Of a stretch of 64,000 nt of DNA, positions 1-11,764 are shown in pieces. Origin of the DNA: Ophioderma brevispina (lineage: Eukaryota > Echinodermata > Ophiuroidea > Amphilepidida > Ophiodermatidae); the NCBI GenBank assembly GCA_023653785.1, contig JAMKCH010007112.1:1-64000 (forward strand), written 5' to 3'. Below the pieces are notes generated by a model. That model had not been told where the DNA came from. It worked only from the letters and a program-made list of their open reading frames with translations, and made no database searches. Numbering within the stretch: the stretch's first letter is position 1; each line of letters opens with the position of its first letter. Position numbers and translations under genes: made by a program.

Positions 1-1140
1 GAGTGCTTTCATCGAAAAACAGAATGCGTCGGTATCGCTTAAACGTATACATTATCCCATATACACTAGCGCGAAATTCAAATAGCGCAAGGTCAGACAA
101 AATGTTTTTATTCAAAAATGTTTTTATGGTTAGTATAATTCTGTTTTTCCATGAAACCACTCGATATGTGCTCAATATTTATGTTATAGCGTATATTGTA
201 TAAGTTATTCTTAATACGGTTCTCCTTTAAATATAGGCCGAGGTATACAATCTTTTGAATCAAGTACTCCGCAAATGGGAATCCACGGATTCCCATTTGA
301 ATGTACGGTGGCCAACCACAGCGGCGGGCAACGTCCCGCTGTGCATGGATTACACCAAAATCAGCTCATGCACTGCTGCCATTTGAAAACACGGATATTT
401 ACTTCGGATTACCCAAGAAAAATCGAAGACCGTGTAGAATTTTTTTTTTTGGTCTAAAATGGTTCCACCTGAAACCGTTAAGCAGAAAAACTTCTAACCG
501 GTCACATATTTTTGTTCTAAAACCTTATTATTAATAATAATCACCATGTCCTTCTTCATGCGAGTCACTTGGTCAAACCAAAAAGAAGAAGAAGAAGAAA
601 CCCGGATATCAAATTTCCACAGACGTCTACTAAAGTCTGTTGAAGAAACTCTATTTGAACAATGACAGTCATAACAAAAGCTCAGCAGGACGTTGTTGGC
701 TGCTGTGGTGGCCAACTAAGCAAATGACTCTCCAAAGTGATGATAAGGGTATGTCTATGTTTATGTCAAATAAAGTAGTATTTTAACGGTGTAAATCCAG
801 TGATAATGGTAATTTTATTTGGAACACTTTTTTGAAGATGTGGCATATTTTGGTCTTTAAATATAGACAATATTTTAAACCACAAAAAGTTGTCACCGAT
901 GTCCCTTCCTTCATATGGTATGATTCATTCAACTCCTCCAGAAACTGATAAATGTATCAAGTTAATTTATTTTTCAAATGATGTTTTTGAGTGATGAAGT
1001 GTTAGAAACTTGGCCGTTCTTGGACTATTAGCAAAATTAAAGGGGGAGTTAAAAGTGTTTCAGAAAATGAAATATATTTATTAATTTTATTAATCTTTCC
1101 ATGGAGATGGCCAGCGCACGATAGTGTTGAAAAAACCCAT
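1..1140. other. AT-rich stretch, no gene recognised
   Basis: I find no convincing coding frame or RNA gene. There is a perfect 12-bp inverted repeat with a 2-base loop at 273-298 (AAATGGGAATCC facing GGATTCCCATTT), and a short GAA microsatellite near 582-600. The open frames are short and have no recognisable domain. Confidence 0.6.
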
Positions 1141-1200
1141 GTGCGCTTGGCCGGATTCGAACCGGCGACCTTCGTATTACATGCACGATGCTCTTTCAGA
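1141..1200 (-). pseudogene. tRNA-like 3' half (tRNA relic or SINE head)
   Basis: Read on the minus strand, this has a B-box/T-arm (GCCGGTTCGAATCCGGC, a self-complementary stem and TTCGAAT loop). It is preceded by an anticodon-arm-like hairpin (TCGTG-loop-TACGA) and a D-arm remnant (AGAGC). The 5' acceptor strand and the D-stem partner are not visible, and loop position 33 is not T, so it is unlikely to be a functional tRNA. A tRNA-derived SINE fragment is the alternative. Confidence 0.5.
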
Positions 1201-2580
1201 AAATATTGGTTAAATGAGGGAGGCTGGATGACACGAAGCGAGTGTCTCAAGGAAGCACCTAAGTTGTCATTTTGACAGCAATATTTAATATTTAAATTAT
1301 TCCGATGCTTTCCCACAAGATTTGAACTGAAATATAATTTGAAGAAAATATAACTGCGGAAGTATATTTTTTTCATTATTAATTTTAGCTATTATACCAT
1401 ATAAGGATGTATATTACACAAAATAAATACCGGGTTCTGAATCTGTCACCAATATCAAATATCACAAAAAGAGACATAATTTGATTGCAAAATTAAACAT
1501 TTTAGAAAGTGTGGATCTTTTTATGCCCAGGAATGCAACGTTAAAACACCATTTGATGTACTGATTATAGGTAATGAAAATTACAAAAACAACAACAAAA
1601 CGACTAAACTGATATAATGTCATCAAATAATTCAGAATAGAAATGTACTTTCATTCAACAATTTTACCAAAGCACCCATAAATTTCACTACATGAGAAAT
1701 TCGACAAAATGTCTCTTTCTCTGGCAATTTCCCGAAGCTGTTCTCATCAGATATTCTTAGGACAAGGTCTGTTTTACTCACAACCAGAAAGCCAATATTC
1801 TAGATCAGGGCGCAAGTGGAAGTTTTCTCCAGCAAACATAGGCCCAAAGTGTAATGTTTTCATGGTTGTGAAACGTACAGTGTTGTCAGCTCCAAAATTC
1901 ATTAAAAAAAATTATGAGAACTTTTGAGACTAGAATTAAGATGGTGCTTTGCGATTATGAAACAAAATTTTCGGTATTGCTTGAACTGTCCAGGTAATGG
2001 CGACTTCTGAAGTCAAATGTTAAAGCTCCAAAATAGGTGAAAGTTATCCAAAACACAACATGAGCCGTTATTTTGGCCTTATTTGAATAAACAAAGTGTA
2101 TTTTGGCATATTCCACCCTAAACCCTTCCACCTCCCAAGTCATAAGCAAAGTCTATTTTTTTTATCTTGGCAAACTATATAAAATATTTATGTGAAATTG
2201 CACTTAACACTTACCTGATTGGCAGTACCTTTTCAAAAGACCAAATAGTTTTTTGTCCTTGTCAAGACGCTCAGAAATCGTTTTCCTGTACCCTGGAATT
2301 CTTTCATCCGCAATGGAACTTGTGGATGGGTAAAATGGATCAGCATCCTGTTACGAAAGATATTACCATGACAGAAATGTTTTAACGTAGAAACACGAAT
2401 AATGAACCATTTACCAAATCGTATAGTAGCAGAGACACGAATTTAGGGCGGCCTCAGTATACCAGGCACTACACAAAAATGCATTTAGAGTATTAGTAGG
2501 TAGGGGCAACCAAGGGTAACAACCAAAGTAAAACGTATAGTTCTGTACTGTATCTTTCAGCTACTGCTGTCCCGGAAGGG
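1201..2580. other. No gene recognised
   Basis: AT-rich DNA with only short ORFs lacking recognisable domains or splice-consistent structure. I see no repeat relationship to the rest of the window. Confidence 0.5.
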
Positions 2581-3540
2581 TAACGCTGGAAGGGGCTGAT
2601 GCACTACATTTCAAAGGAGCATTATGAGCAATGGTGGCGAGGTCAGGTCAATGGAGCTCAATGAGTTTTTAAACGAGTCTTTTGAGTGCTCTACGAGGTA
2701 GTTCGGGAGTAATTACATTTCTGGTATAGCTATGGTTAGTAGAGCGAGTGATCGTGTTGGTTCTGGTTTGTATCTTCCCCCTCCGTGTAAGGGGCTTCAT
2801 CCTCACATGTAGCCTTTTTTCCCAGTCAGCGCTTCTATTTAGTTGTTTACAACATTCTCCAATGCTCTTCACACGTGTGTCGCAGCCGTCGACAGGATGT
2901 GGCATCTCTTTCAGGTGAGCCGACGCCACCCTGACGCGCGCGCGCTTTGATTGGCTGAAAGTGGTCGGGTGGGGTGGGGTGATCAGAAGATGGCTGGTTT
3001 TACGGAAAAGTTGGGCGAGCTTCCGACGGATTAGACTTGTGCAGTTGCAGACGGACTAATACATGGGCGACGATATGGACGATGTCGGGATAAATTTGCT
3101 TTGGAAATCAACTGCAGGACTCTGAGATTGATAAATGTTTGCACCAGGAGAATGAGGGGATTGAGCGATTTATGGGCCTAATTGTATACTTTCATTGTGC
3201 GGTAGCGATAGCGATGGAAGCTCTCAGCAAATCCTGTAGATGGGTGTGACGGCCAGGATTTGTGAGAGATTCAAGTGAGGATCTACCAAAATTGGATAGA
3301 TTAATACGAATATAATTCTGTGGACTGTTGATCGAGGGACGCCGACAAACAGAGTGGCCGACATAGGGGGGCCCTGACTCAAGATTACGACGACGAACGC
3401 GAGACTGTCCGATGACATGTGCACAATTCGGACTTTCAATTTTATCGGTGATTGAAGGCGGGCCATGCAAAAAATTTGATACGAGGGGAGGGTGGGTTTT
3501 ACTTCAGATTTAGCGAGCGCGAGCGAGCTCTTATCGAATC
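2581..3540. other. GC-richer, CpG-containing patch; possible promoter or old repeat
   Basis: This block stands out from its AT-rich surroundings. It contains an alternating GC run (about 2,936-2,945) beside a CCAAT-type box in minus orientation (GATTGGCTG, about 2,949-2,957). A donor-like CAG|GTGAGC lies near 2,912-2,920 on the + strand, and an 86-codon minus-strand ORF ends close to the CCAAT box (2,669-2,929). None of these ORFs has a domain I recognise. A CpG-type promoter is possible, but only from composition. Confidence 0.2.
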
Positions 3541-4140
3541 ACGTATACACGTAATGAAAGCTATGGAAAAGTCTATAGTCTGACAGGTTTAAAAAATTAC
3601 GACACTCATTGCTCCCCTTTGGTTTTACCATTAACTCTACGGAGTTATAAATAGACGGGTACCAGAAGAAGATTCGCCCTTTCTAAAATTGTAATTCCAT
3701 TTGTAGTCCGAATTCAACATTAATTATTGATCTCCATTCTGTTGGAATAGTTTGTTCTCGCAAATTTAGTTGTTATGTACTTGTTTTCTAACATTTAACC
3801 TATGATAATGTTGTGCAGATATTTTAAAAATTTAAGTTGGAATTGTTTAAAACACGCGGTATTCATGACGTAAATAAAATCTTTACCCAAAATATGGCGG
3901 AGTCGTTGAGAGTCCTAAGGTGCACTTCGCAATTCCATCAAGCAACAACTCAGCAATCAGGCGAACAGCAAGGAACGTAAAAGGGCGTACTTTAATTTGG
4001 CTGCAAGAGACAGACCTCTTTACCCCCCCCCCCCTGCACAAGGGCATGTGCAAAAACCACTATGTTCATCAAGAGGGGCTTCGAACCGGCAAACCTTGGC
4101 AATCTAAACTACCTCATGTACATGACCGAAATTAACGTGG
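3541..4140. other. No gene recognised
   Basis: AT-rich DNA with a short C tract (about 4,023-4,034). A sequence resembling a minus-strand tRNA B-box (GGTTCGAAGCC) near 4,078-4,090 has no partner arms. Confidence 0.5.
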
Positions 4141-4184
4141 ATGGCAGAATAGTCTTGACTCGCGAGTATTTTTGTGTGTAGAAG

Positions 4185-4275
4185 ATAAGATACGACTTGG
4201 TTGCACTCAAATGAATTTCCGTGTCGTGCAACTAAGTCGTAACTGGTAGATAGACTTTGTTGCATGACACAGGTG
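4185..4275. repeat. Palindromic 'TACGACTTTGTTGCACGACA' repeat, copy 1
   Basis: Alternating direct and inverted copies of a ~20-bp word (TACGACTTTGTTGCACGACA and its complement) form hairpins. Related copies lie at about 5,280-5,390, 10,255-10,375 and 10,533-10,550. The clearest hairpin is at 10,297-10,344. Confidence 0.6.
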
Positions 4276-4437
4276 AAACTAGATGTAGAGACGACATTGT
4301 GTTTCTTGTAAAGCGATGGTGTTTAAAAAGGGTTAAAGTAAAAATCTCCAAAATATTTTTGTGAAAGAGCAATTTCATTTTTTATCAAATTGGTAAGTTC
4401 TCGGCATAAAAACCTGAAAAACATATAAAAAAATGTA

Positions 4438-5123
4438 GGGTAAAGCGGGGGTAATATGGACCCCTTAAGCAAGATAGTAATTGCCAGAAATTGTATTTTA
4501 TTCTAATTGACTTTTCATTATCAATTGAAAGCTTGGTTACGGGTAGGTACACAGACAAAAATATATTCATTCATCTCTAACCAAATAAAAGATATAGGTC
4601 TTGAAACTTTTGCAAAGGGTCCATATTCCCCATGCGTCGGCAATAAGGACCCAAACCCTGTATTGCAATAGGGAGGGTAAATGGACCTCCTATGGTCCTC
4701 TGCCGTCCCAGACAAGTTACATGGCTATAGGGTGTCCATATTACCTCAGATCACAATACACCAATTATCCAGGCGTTTTGATAGATGTAAGCTAGGAATC
4801 TGATTCTTGTACTGATTACATGGGGAAGGCAGTACATTATGATGCCTGGTAACAACCTCCAGACCGAGGATCACGATAAAATGGGGATGTTAAAGCATCA
4901 TGACTAAAGAAGAAAACGTGTTGAAAATTTTAAGTTTTAAAATATTTCTTATAACGTACGGATTATACTACACCTCCGTAAAACTGAATTTAAGTGGGCA
5001 AATGATGTTCGTCCAAGTTAGCCATAGCACGGAGAAGAAGAAAAAACAATCCTACCATCCCCAGTTAAACGTTACCAAGGGGGGTCCATAATGCCCGGGG
5101 GTCCATATTACCCCGCTTTACCC
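4438..5123. mobile_element. TIR element (MITE-like), ends GGGTAAAGCGGGG
   Basis: The left end GGGTAAAGCGGGGGTAATAT is mirrored at the right end (ATATTACCCCGCTTTACCC, to 5,123), giving terminal inverted repeats of about 26 bp. Flanks are gTA on the left and TTA on the right, compatible with a degraded 3-bp TWA duplication of the PIF/Harbinger type, but the match is imperfect. No transposase is visible in ~690 bp. The second copy keeps the right end near 10,068-10,110 but has no clear left end, because the unit junction falls there. Confidence 0.55.
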
Positions 5124-6748
5124 TTAGTTAAGACCTTTTTCCCACTCAATATACGCTCACTACTTACAGTAATTTACAAAGTAAAGAATACGCATAATTT
5201 AAAGATATTTACAGTATAGGTCAAGTATTGCAGAGGTATTAGGCTAATTAGGCCTCAAAGGGTAGATCCGAATTTGTGATCAATTGAATTGCCGTGTAGT
5301 GCACCAAGTTCGTAAGTGTAGATACGGGACTTTGTTGCCGACAGGGACACAATCATGTGTGTATGTAGTTGCGACTTTGTAATAGCCAATTATTCTTAAT
5401 AGTCGACTTAAGTGGGAAATGAAATATTTATAAGATATTTTAAACAAATACATTTTTATCGTATGAAGAATGATTTCATTGAACAGTCACCAAGAATGAA
5501 AACAAAACATTCTTCCGTATGTAAAATCATGAAAATGCAGCTAAGAGAGAAGATACGCTGTGTTGGCACTCACATGACATCTAGACTACGGGCATTTGTA
5601 CAAAGTTTCACACGCCTGGAGTGTTTTGCAAGGCCCAGATAGTAGAGTTCGGTTCATCTTACGGCCAGGTTATGTTTGTTTACTCCAGTGGATTTCTGAG
5701 TAATACTAGTACTTATAGGCTATGGACTAGCCGAGGTTGCTCTGGATTTTCCGCTACGATAGGCCCAGGTAGGTACGGAGACGTTGCAACGCTCATGCGC
5801 ATACGTGAAACCAGCTACTAGATATGCCTCATGGCCTGACATGAGCTAGGAGTATTTTTCTACTTGCAATCGAACTTAGCTTAGGAATAGATAATTTATG
5901 CATAAACTCACAATCTGTCAGTTAACTGACAGCTATTCCAGTATCCCAAATTACCTAATCGAAATGATGGAGTTGTCCATTAAACTAACAGGCTAAGCTA
6001 GGCTGGCTCTAGGCAGGCTCTGGTAAGAGGATGTGAAGACTGCAGCCGGGGGGCTGCGCTATGCAACTCTGACATACATTATCCCACCTAGAAAGACAAC
6101 ATTTATAGGTTTACGTTTATAAAAAAAGTTAAGCAAAGGACTCGGCTCAAGTTCTCGACAACGGCAAAAACCAAACCAAAAACAGCTAAACCAGTTAGGA
6201 CCTACGCTCGCAATCATTAGTTCTAGGCTAGTATACTTGCGCTGCGTACTGTATGAAGTTTCTTCCAAGCAGTCACGTTTACACCATTTTCCAGTATGTT
6301 GGTTTTAACGATGGTTTCTTTATTAATCAGGCCTATTTATAAAGTGGGTTGTGTTTTTGAGGTAGTTAATCACTACGTAAAAAGATTATTATGCTACATC
6401 ATGCATTGTTGATAGTGGTAACACTAAAACAGGCATATAAAGAAGATCAGTTCTCAACTTTGTTTGCCAGCGACTTTAATTTCTCGCTGTCTGTCGGTCT
6501 ATTGTCTCTGTCATGTAAAAGCTTGTGTAGATTAAATCTGGAGTTTCGTAAGGTGTAATGATGTAAAGTGGGGGAGGAAGAGGAAGGGGGGTGTTGATGT
6601 GCAGTCTCGCCGATGATATTTGGGCTAAATATTGCAAATTACAGTCTAAATATGCTATTTAAGCAAGTTATCCAGAGTCCATAAGGTTGTATATGAATGA
6701 TGTACCTGGTGAAAGGAGCAGGTTGAAGATTTCTCGACCCGATTAGAG

Positions 6749-8969
6749 TTTGGGCATATTTCGGGCAAATTAGGTATGAAATGAGCTAATTAATATGCAA
6801 AAATCAACCTAATTGCTATAATTTTTGAAACATGGTAATAGGATATGCAAAATTCCTTTGCTGCATGATAGCCATATGGTGCAACAGGTGTTGAAATTTG
6901 AAAGCATGTGATATACGTTCGCTTAGGTATGCAATGAGCTAATTAATATGCATAAATTGCGGTATCGTGAAATGAAACGGTACATAGGATAAGCAAAATT
7001 CCTTGCTACATGAACAGATATTGAAAGACTACAATGAACATACATCTTGTGTGAATCAAATATGGGTGTTGTGCTGAAAGTGGTATTTGTGTTGTAAAAT
7101 ATGCTAATTGTCTAAATATGAATAATTTAGAACTTTCCTGCAAGGCTGTGTACACTGTTATCTAGAGTTCCTGAAAAGATGCGCTTGAGGAAGGAAGTGG
7201 GTGAAGTGAAGAGTTCTGACCCAGGTAGAATTTGGCAGTATTTCTGAACGGTAAATCGGATAGGCAAACTTCCTTTTGCTAAATGAAAAACTACTATGCC
7301 ATACATCATCAGTGTGAGTTATATGGGTCAAGGTTTCGAGTACCTCATTTTTTTTTTTGGGGGGGGGGGGTTAAAGGTGGCATTTCGTGCTCTCCAGAAC
7401 CTTCTGTTTTATTCCCTGTTCATAGATATCTTGAGAAAAAAGCGGTCCCAAAGTTGAGTGATCCCTATCTTGGGGTTTTGGGGTATGAGCATTTGCTTGT
7501 TTCATATCCTATGTGCTTGTTCATTTCTTCATGGACAGAAAATACAAAATTGCGAATTTCATACAGAATCGGCCGAATTTGCACAGGAAAACGTGGATCT
7601 AAGCCTAAAGGTCAGATGATATAAAAAATTGTTTTTTTGTTAAATTTGAACTTTGTTTTGGTTGTGGATCACGAAATCTCTGTTAATGTGATTTACTTAT
7701 TTTTTTGTAAAACCCAAACGCGTGTTGTAACGGTTTTTCCCCCAACGTAGATTGGTAGTAGACGCGGGCTGGCGGGTGGAACGGCAATTTTTTTTTTACC
7801 CAAAGCTTGTCATACTATTCGACTAGGAAGTAGAAAGAGAATAACAATTTAAACAGGGTGGGCCGGGACACGAAGTGGATTGGGATTTTCCCCAACGGTA
7901 AGTCACAATTAAGTGCTTTTATATGGCGCCTCCGGTCGTAGTGCAGTGACATTACAAAATATCCTTTTAAACCTTGTTCAGTAGTCTTATCATGATAATT
8001 GGAAAAAAACTGATGCCGTCAAAATCCGTGGGGTTAGTGGATTAACCTTCTGCATTTATAACAGTGTGGAAAATTTCCAAAAAATGCTCATTTAGATTTA
8101 AATATTTGCGACCAGCACTTTAACCTTTAGTTCAAGTACTGTTCCGAGTGCGTGAAAGAGCGCCTTCTAGTACCATAAGTATTTGGAAACCGACTAGCAC
8201 TCATGTTACTCCTTATGTTGATGAGAGTGTTGGTTTAATATTCAAAATCAAATATGACAAGAATGAAAGTGTATATGAGCGCTCGCCTTTCAGGTTCTAC
8301 CTGCCATCATATTATTTCGAAACAGTCTTCGACTAGAGGACAGAGGACACATGACGTCAATGGGATATGGACTTTTGGTCGGCCTTGTCAGGTCTATAGA
8401 GTGGTGTTGATCAATTTTGATTGTAGACGACGACGATTTCACATAAGTTTGATTGCGTTGTAAATTGGCCCCAATCTTGTGTTGCTTGCTTTATGATTTA
8501 AAAATATCGGGTCAATTGTGGAGTCTGGAGTAGAAGGAGATTGATAAGTAGAATTTGAGGCTTGGTCCCAAAGGGTTTAGTATAGTATATGGGGGTTTGG
8601 AAAGATGACAAAACTGAGTTTCTTCATAGAGTTTGAGGATAGAGGGGGTCAGTCAAAATTTCATTGAGTTCAGGAACTTGTTGAGGTTGGGGGGTGGAAA
8701 CGAGGCTTATAATTCAATGGCGAGCAAGCGCACCGTTTGATGGTAAAACATGAATTTTACTGCTCCATTTAAAAGCTTAAAAAGGTACGAGTGAGGTAAA
8801 GGGACTGGATTGATTGTGATTAGAAGTGTTTAGAAAAAAAAACTTTTTAAGCAGTAGGTATAACATCCATTGGTTGACCACAAATGGTTAGATGTGATCT
8901 TTTTTAACATTGATGACGGACAAAATCGTTGAGTGAAAAGTGGTTTTACGTGTGGTAGTTGGAGGTAAA
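6749..8969. repeat. Identical core of the duplication, copy 1 (2,221 bp)
   Basis: By reading and by the identical predicted peptides in both copies (60, 113, 62 and 69 codons), this is the same sequence as 11,765-13,985. Even an adjacent run of 11 T and 12 G (about 7,348-7,370) has the same length in the other copy. The ORFs inside show no known domain. The stretch 7,400-7,690 belongs to an interspersed family also found at 32,650-32,975. Confidence 0.85.
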
Positions 8970-10254
8970 AGAAGAGGGGGATTTGCATTGGTGTGATTGT
9001 TTAGCCATTGGAGATTATTTGATTCCAGCATTTTGATTGTGATGTAAAGTTGAAAAGAGTTAATTGTTGTTAGAACTAAAATGGGGAGGGGTGATGATAT
9101 TGTGTCAAAAAATGGGGGAGGGAGACAAAAATTGCGGAAATTGAAGTAACAGTGGGTTAATTGGTGTAAAAAATGGGGTGAACATATGATTATTTGCGAG
9201 TAGATGGTGTAAATGATCGATTGGTCACTGTACGTATCCGGGCCAGATATCGAGGTATCTGACACCATGTAAACTCTAGAGCATATAAATTTTGGTTTGT
9301 TTTCTGATGGTGTAGTACAGAGAGAACAGGGTCCGATCAAACTCTTTTGCATAATACGTGATGTGCAGGCAGTTGTAGTGTCCCACGATTGTTATTTTGG
9401 AGTTCGAGTAATTTAGAGTAACTTGGGCCCCCGTAAGCACTTAAGCAAGATCGTAATTTCCAAAATTTGTATGTTTTGTATTTATTCTTTAATGGACTTT
9501 TCATTATCAATATAAAAGCTTTGTTCACGGGTAGGTAAGACCAAAAATATATTCAGTCATCTCTCCAAATAAAAAGATTAGGCTTTCAAACTTTTTTTTG
9601 CAAAGGGTCCATATTACCCCCATGCGCGGCAATATTCACCACCGTATTTGCAATAGGGCGGGAATATGGACCTCATATGGTCCATATTGCCCCGGGCCCC
9701 GTCCCATAAAGTTTCTAGGGTGTCCATATTACCCAGATCACACATACACCAATTATCCAGCCGTTTTTTAATTAGATGTAAGCTAGGAATCTGATTCATG
9801 TACTGATAACATGGGGAAGCAGTACCTTATGTTGCCATGGTAACAACATCCAGACCGAGGCTCCCGATAAAATGGGATGTTTTAAGGCATCACTGACATA
9901 AAGAGGAAACGTGTTGAAAATTTTAATTAAAATGATTTCTGATAACTTTAGGATACTACCTCCGCTTAATAACTGAAATTTCAGTTGTCAATGAGTTCTT
10001 TCAAGTAGCAATAGGAGAACACTCCTACCATCCCAGTTTTAGTTAAAAGTTACAAGGTGGGTCCATAATGCCCCGGGGGTCCATTTTACCCCCGCTGTAC
10101 CTAGTTACGACCTTTTTACACTCAATATTACGCTCACTACTTAAATTAATTTTAATTTACAAAAGTAAATGAATACGCATAATTTAAACAACATTTCAAA
10201 GTATAAGGACTCAATTTATTGCCAGAAGTTATGGCTAATTAGGCCTAAATAGGT

Positions 10255-10375
10255 GTTTGTAGATACGACTTTCGTTCCTCAAATTGAATTTCCAGTGTCG
10301 TGCAAACAAAGTCGTAAGGGACGTTACGACTTTGTTGCACGACAAGGGAAATCATGTGTGTAGTTGCGTTTTAAT
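10255..10375. repeat. Palindromic 'TACGACTTTGTTGCACGACA' repeat, clearest hairpin
   Basis: TCGTGCAAACAAAGTCGTAA is followed after a few bases by TTACGACTTTGTTGCACGA (10,297-10,344), an almost perfect ~20-bp stem. A direct copy of the word sits upstream at about 10,262, and another lies at 10,533. Confidence 0.6.
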
Positions 10376-11764
10376 TAGCCAATTACTCTTCAAGTAGTCG
10401 ACTTTAAGTGGAAATGAAAAATATTTATAAGATATTTAAAAAAATACATTTTTATAGTATGTAAGAATTATTTTTCATTTGAAAGTCACAAAGAATGAAA
10501 CACAAAATACTCTCCTGTAAAATCATGAAATCAGATACGACTTTGTTGCACTCACAGACGATCTAGACTACGGGCATTTGTACAAGTTCACACACGCCTG
10601 GAATGTTTTGCAAGGCCCAGATAAGAGTTCGGTTCATCTTACGGCCAGGTTCTGTTTGTTTATTCCAGTGGATTATGCCTAATACTAGTACTTATAGCTA
10701 TGACTAAAGCCCGAGGTTGATCTGGAATTTTTCCGCTACGATAGCCCAGGTAGGTACGGACGACGTGCAACGCTCATGACGATACGTGAACGAGCTAGCT
10801 ATGACTATGCATCATTGCATGTACATGTATCTATGAGTATTTTTTCTACTTTGCAAAAAAATTGCAATAGAACTTAGAATAGATAATTTATTGAATAAAA
10901 TTCACAAATCTGGTCCAGTTAACTTGCAGCTATTCCATGTATTCCCAATTTACCTAATCATGACATGATTGAGTTGTCCATAAACTAACCAGGCTAAGCC
11001 TAGGTTAGGTCTAGCTAGGCCTGGCTAGAGGAGTGAAGACTGCAGCCCGGGGACTGCAGCTCTGCAAGCCTCTGACATACATTATCCCACCTAGAAAGAC
11101 AAACATTTCTATGGCTTACGTTATATTACAAAAAGTTAAGAAAATGACTCGGCTCAAGTCTCGACAAGCAAAACCAAAACAGCCTAACCCAAGTTAGACC
11201 TACGCCTTCTTCAATCAGTAGTCTAGGCTAGTCTACTTGCGCTGCCGTACTTTAATGACATTCTTTCCCAGCAGCTTTTAATCATCAATCACGTTTACAC
11301 CATTTTCCAGGATGTTAACCGATGTTTTCTTTATTAATTCAGGCCTATTTATAAATTGTGTTTTGTTTTTGAGGATAGTAATCACTACGTCAAAATATTA
11401 TTATTGCTAAATTCAATGCATTTTGATATTGTTAACACTAACAGGCCATATAAAGATATCAGATTCTCAACTTTGTTCTGGCAGAGACTTACTTTTCTCT
11501 CTGTCTGTCCGGTCTATCTGTCTGTCATGTAAAAGCTTGTGTACGATTAAATCTGGAGTTTCGTAAGGGCTACGATGCTGTAACGTTGGTGGGAGGAAGC
11601 GGGGTGATGAGTTCTCGACCTGATTATATTTTGGGCATAAAATATGCTAATTAAATGTCTAATATGCATAATTTAAGAAAAGTTATCCAGAGTTCCATAA
11701 GGTGTATATAATGATGTACCTTGGTGGAAGGAAGCAGGTTGAAGAGTTCTCGACCTGACTAGAT

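Larger units (their letters stand above)
4437..9430. repeat. ~5-kb duplicated unit, copy 1
   Basis: This segment aligns end to end with 9,431-14,440. Its left part (4,437-6,748) and right tail (8,970-9,430) match the second copy with many single-base insertions and deletions. The middle (6,749-8,969) is identical. The join near 9,430 reads from the end of one copy straight into the start of the next, so the two are in direct tandem order. The unit contains no gene I recognise. It includes a TIR element at its left edge, hairpin repeats, and a family of degenerate ~130-170-bp units around 6,535-7,270 (shared 'gagttctcgacctgat' and 'aattaatatgca' words). Confidence 0.8.

Noticed and set aside
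1141..1200. Functional tRNA gene
   Set aside because: Only the 3' half is tRNA-like; the acceptor 5' strand and D stem are missing and position 33 is not T.
2990..3032. Short ORF starting ATGGCTGG as a first coding exon
   Set aside because: Only 14 codons to a stop with no donor site supporting an exon; too weak to call.
8888..9352. 154-codon minus-strand ORF, the longest in the window
   Set aside because: Lies in the C-poor, G/T-biased part of the duplicated unit; the equivalent part of the other copy does not keep the same frame, and no domain is visible.
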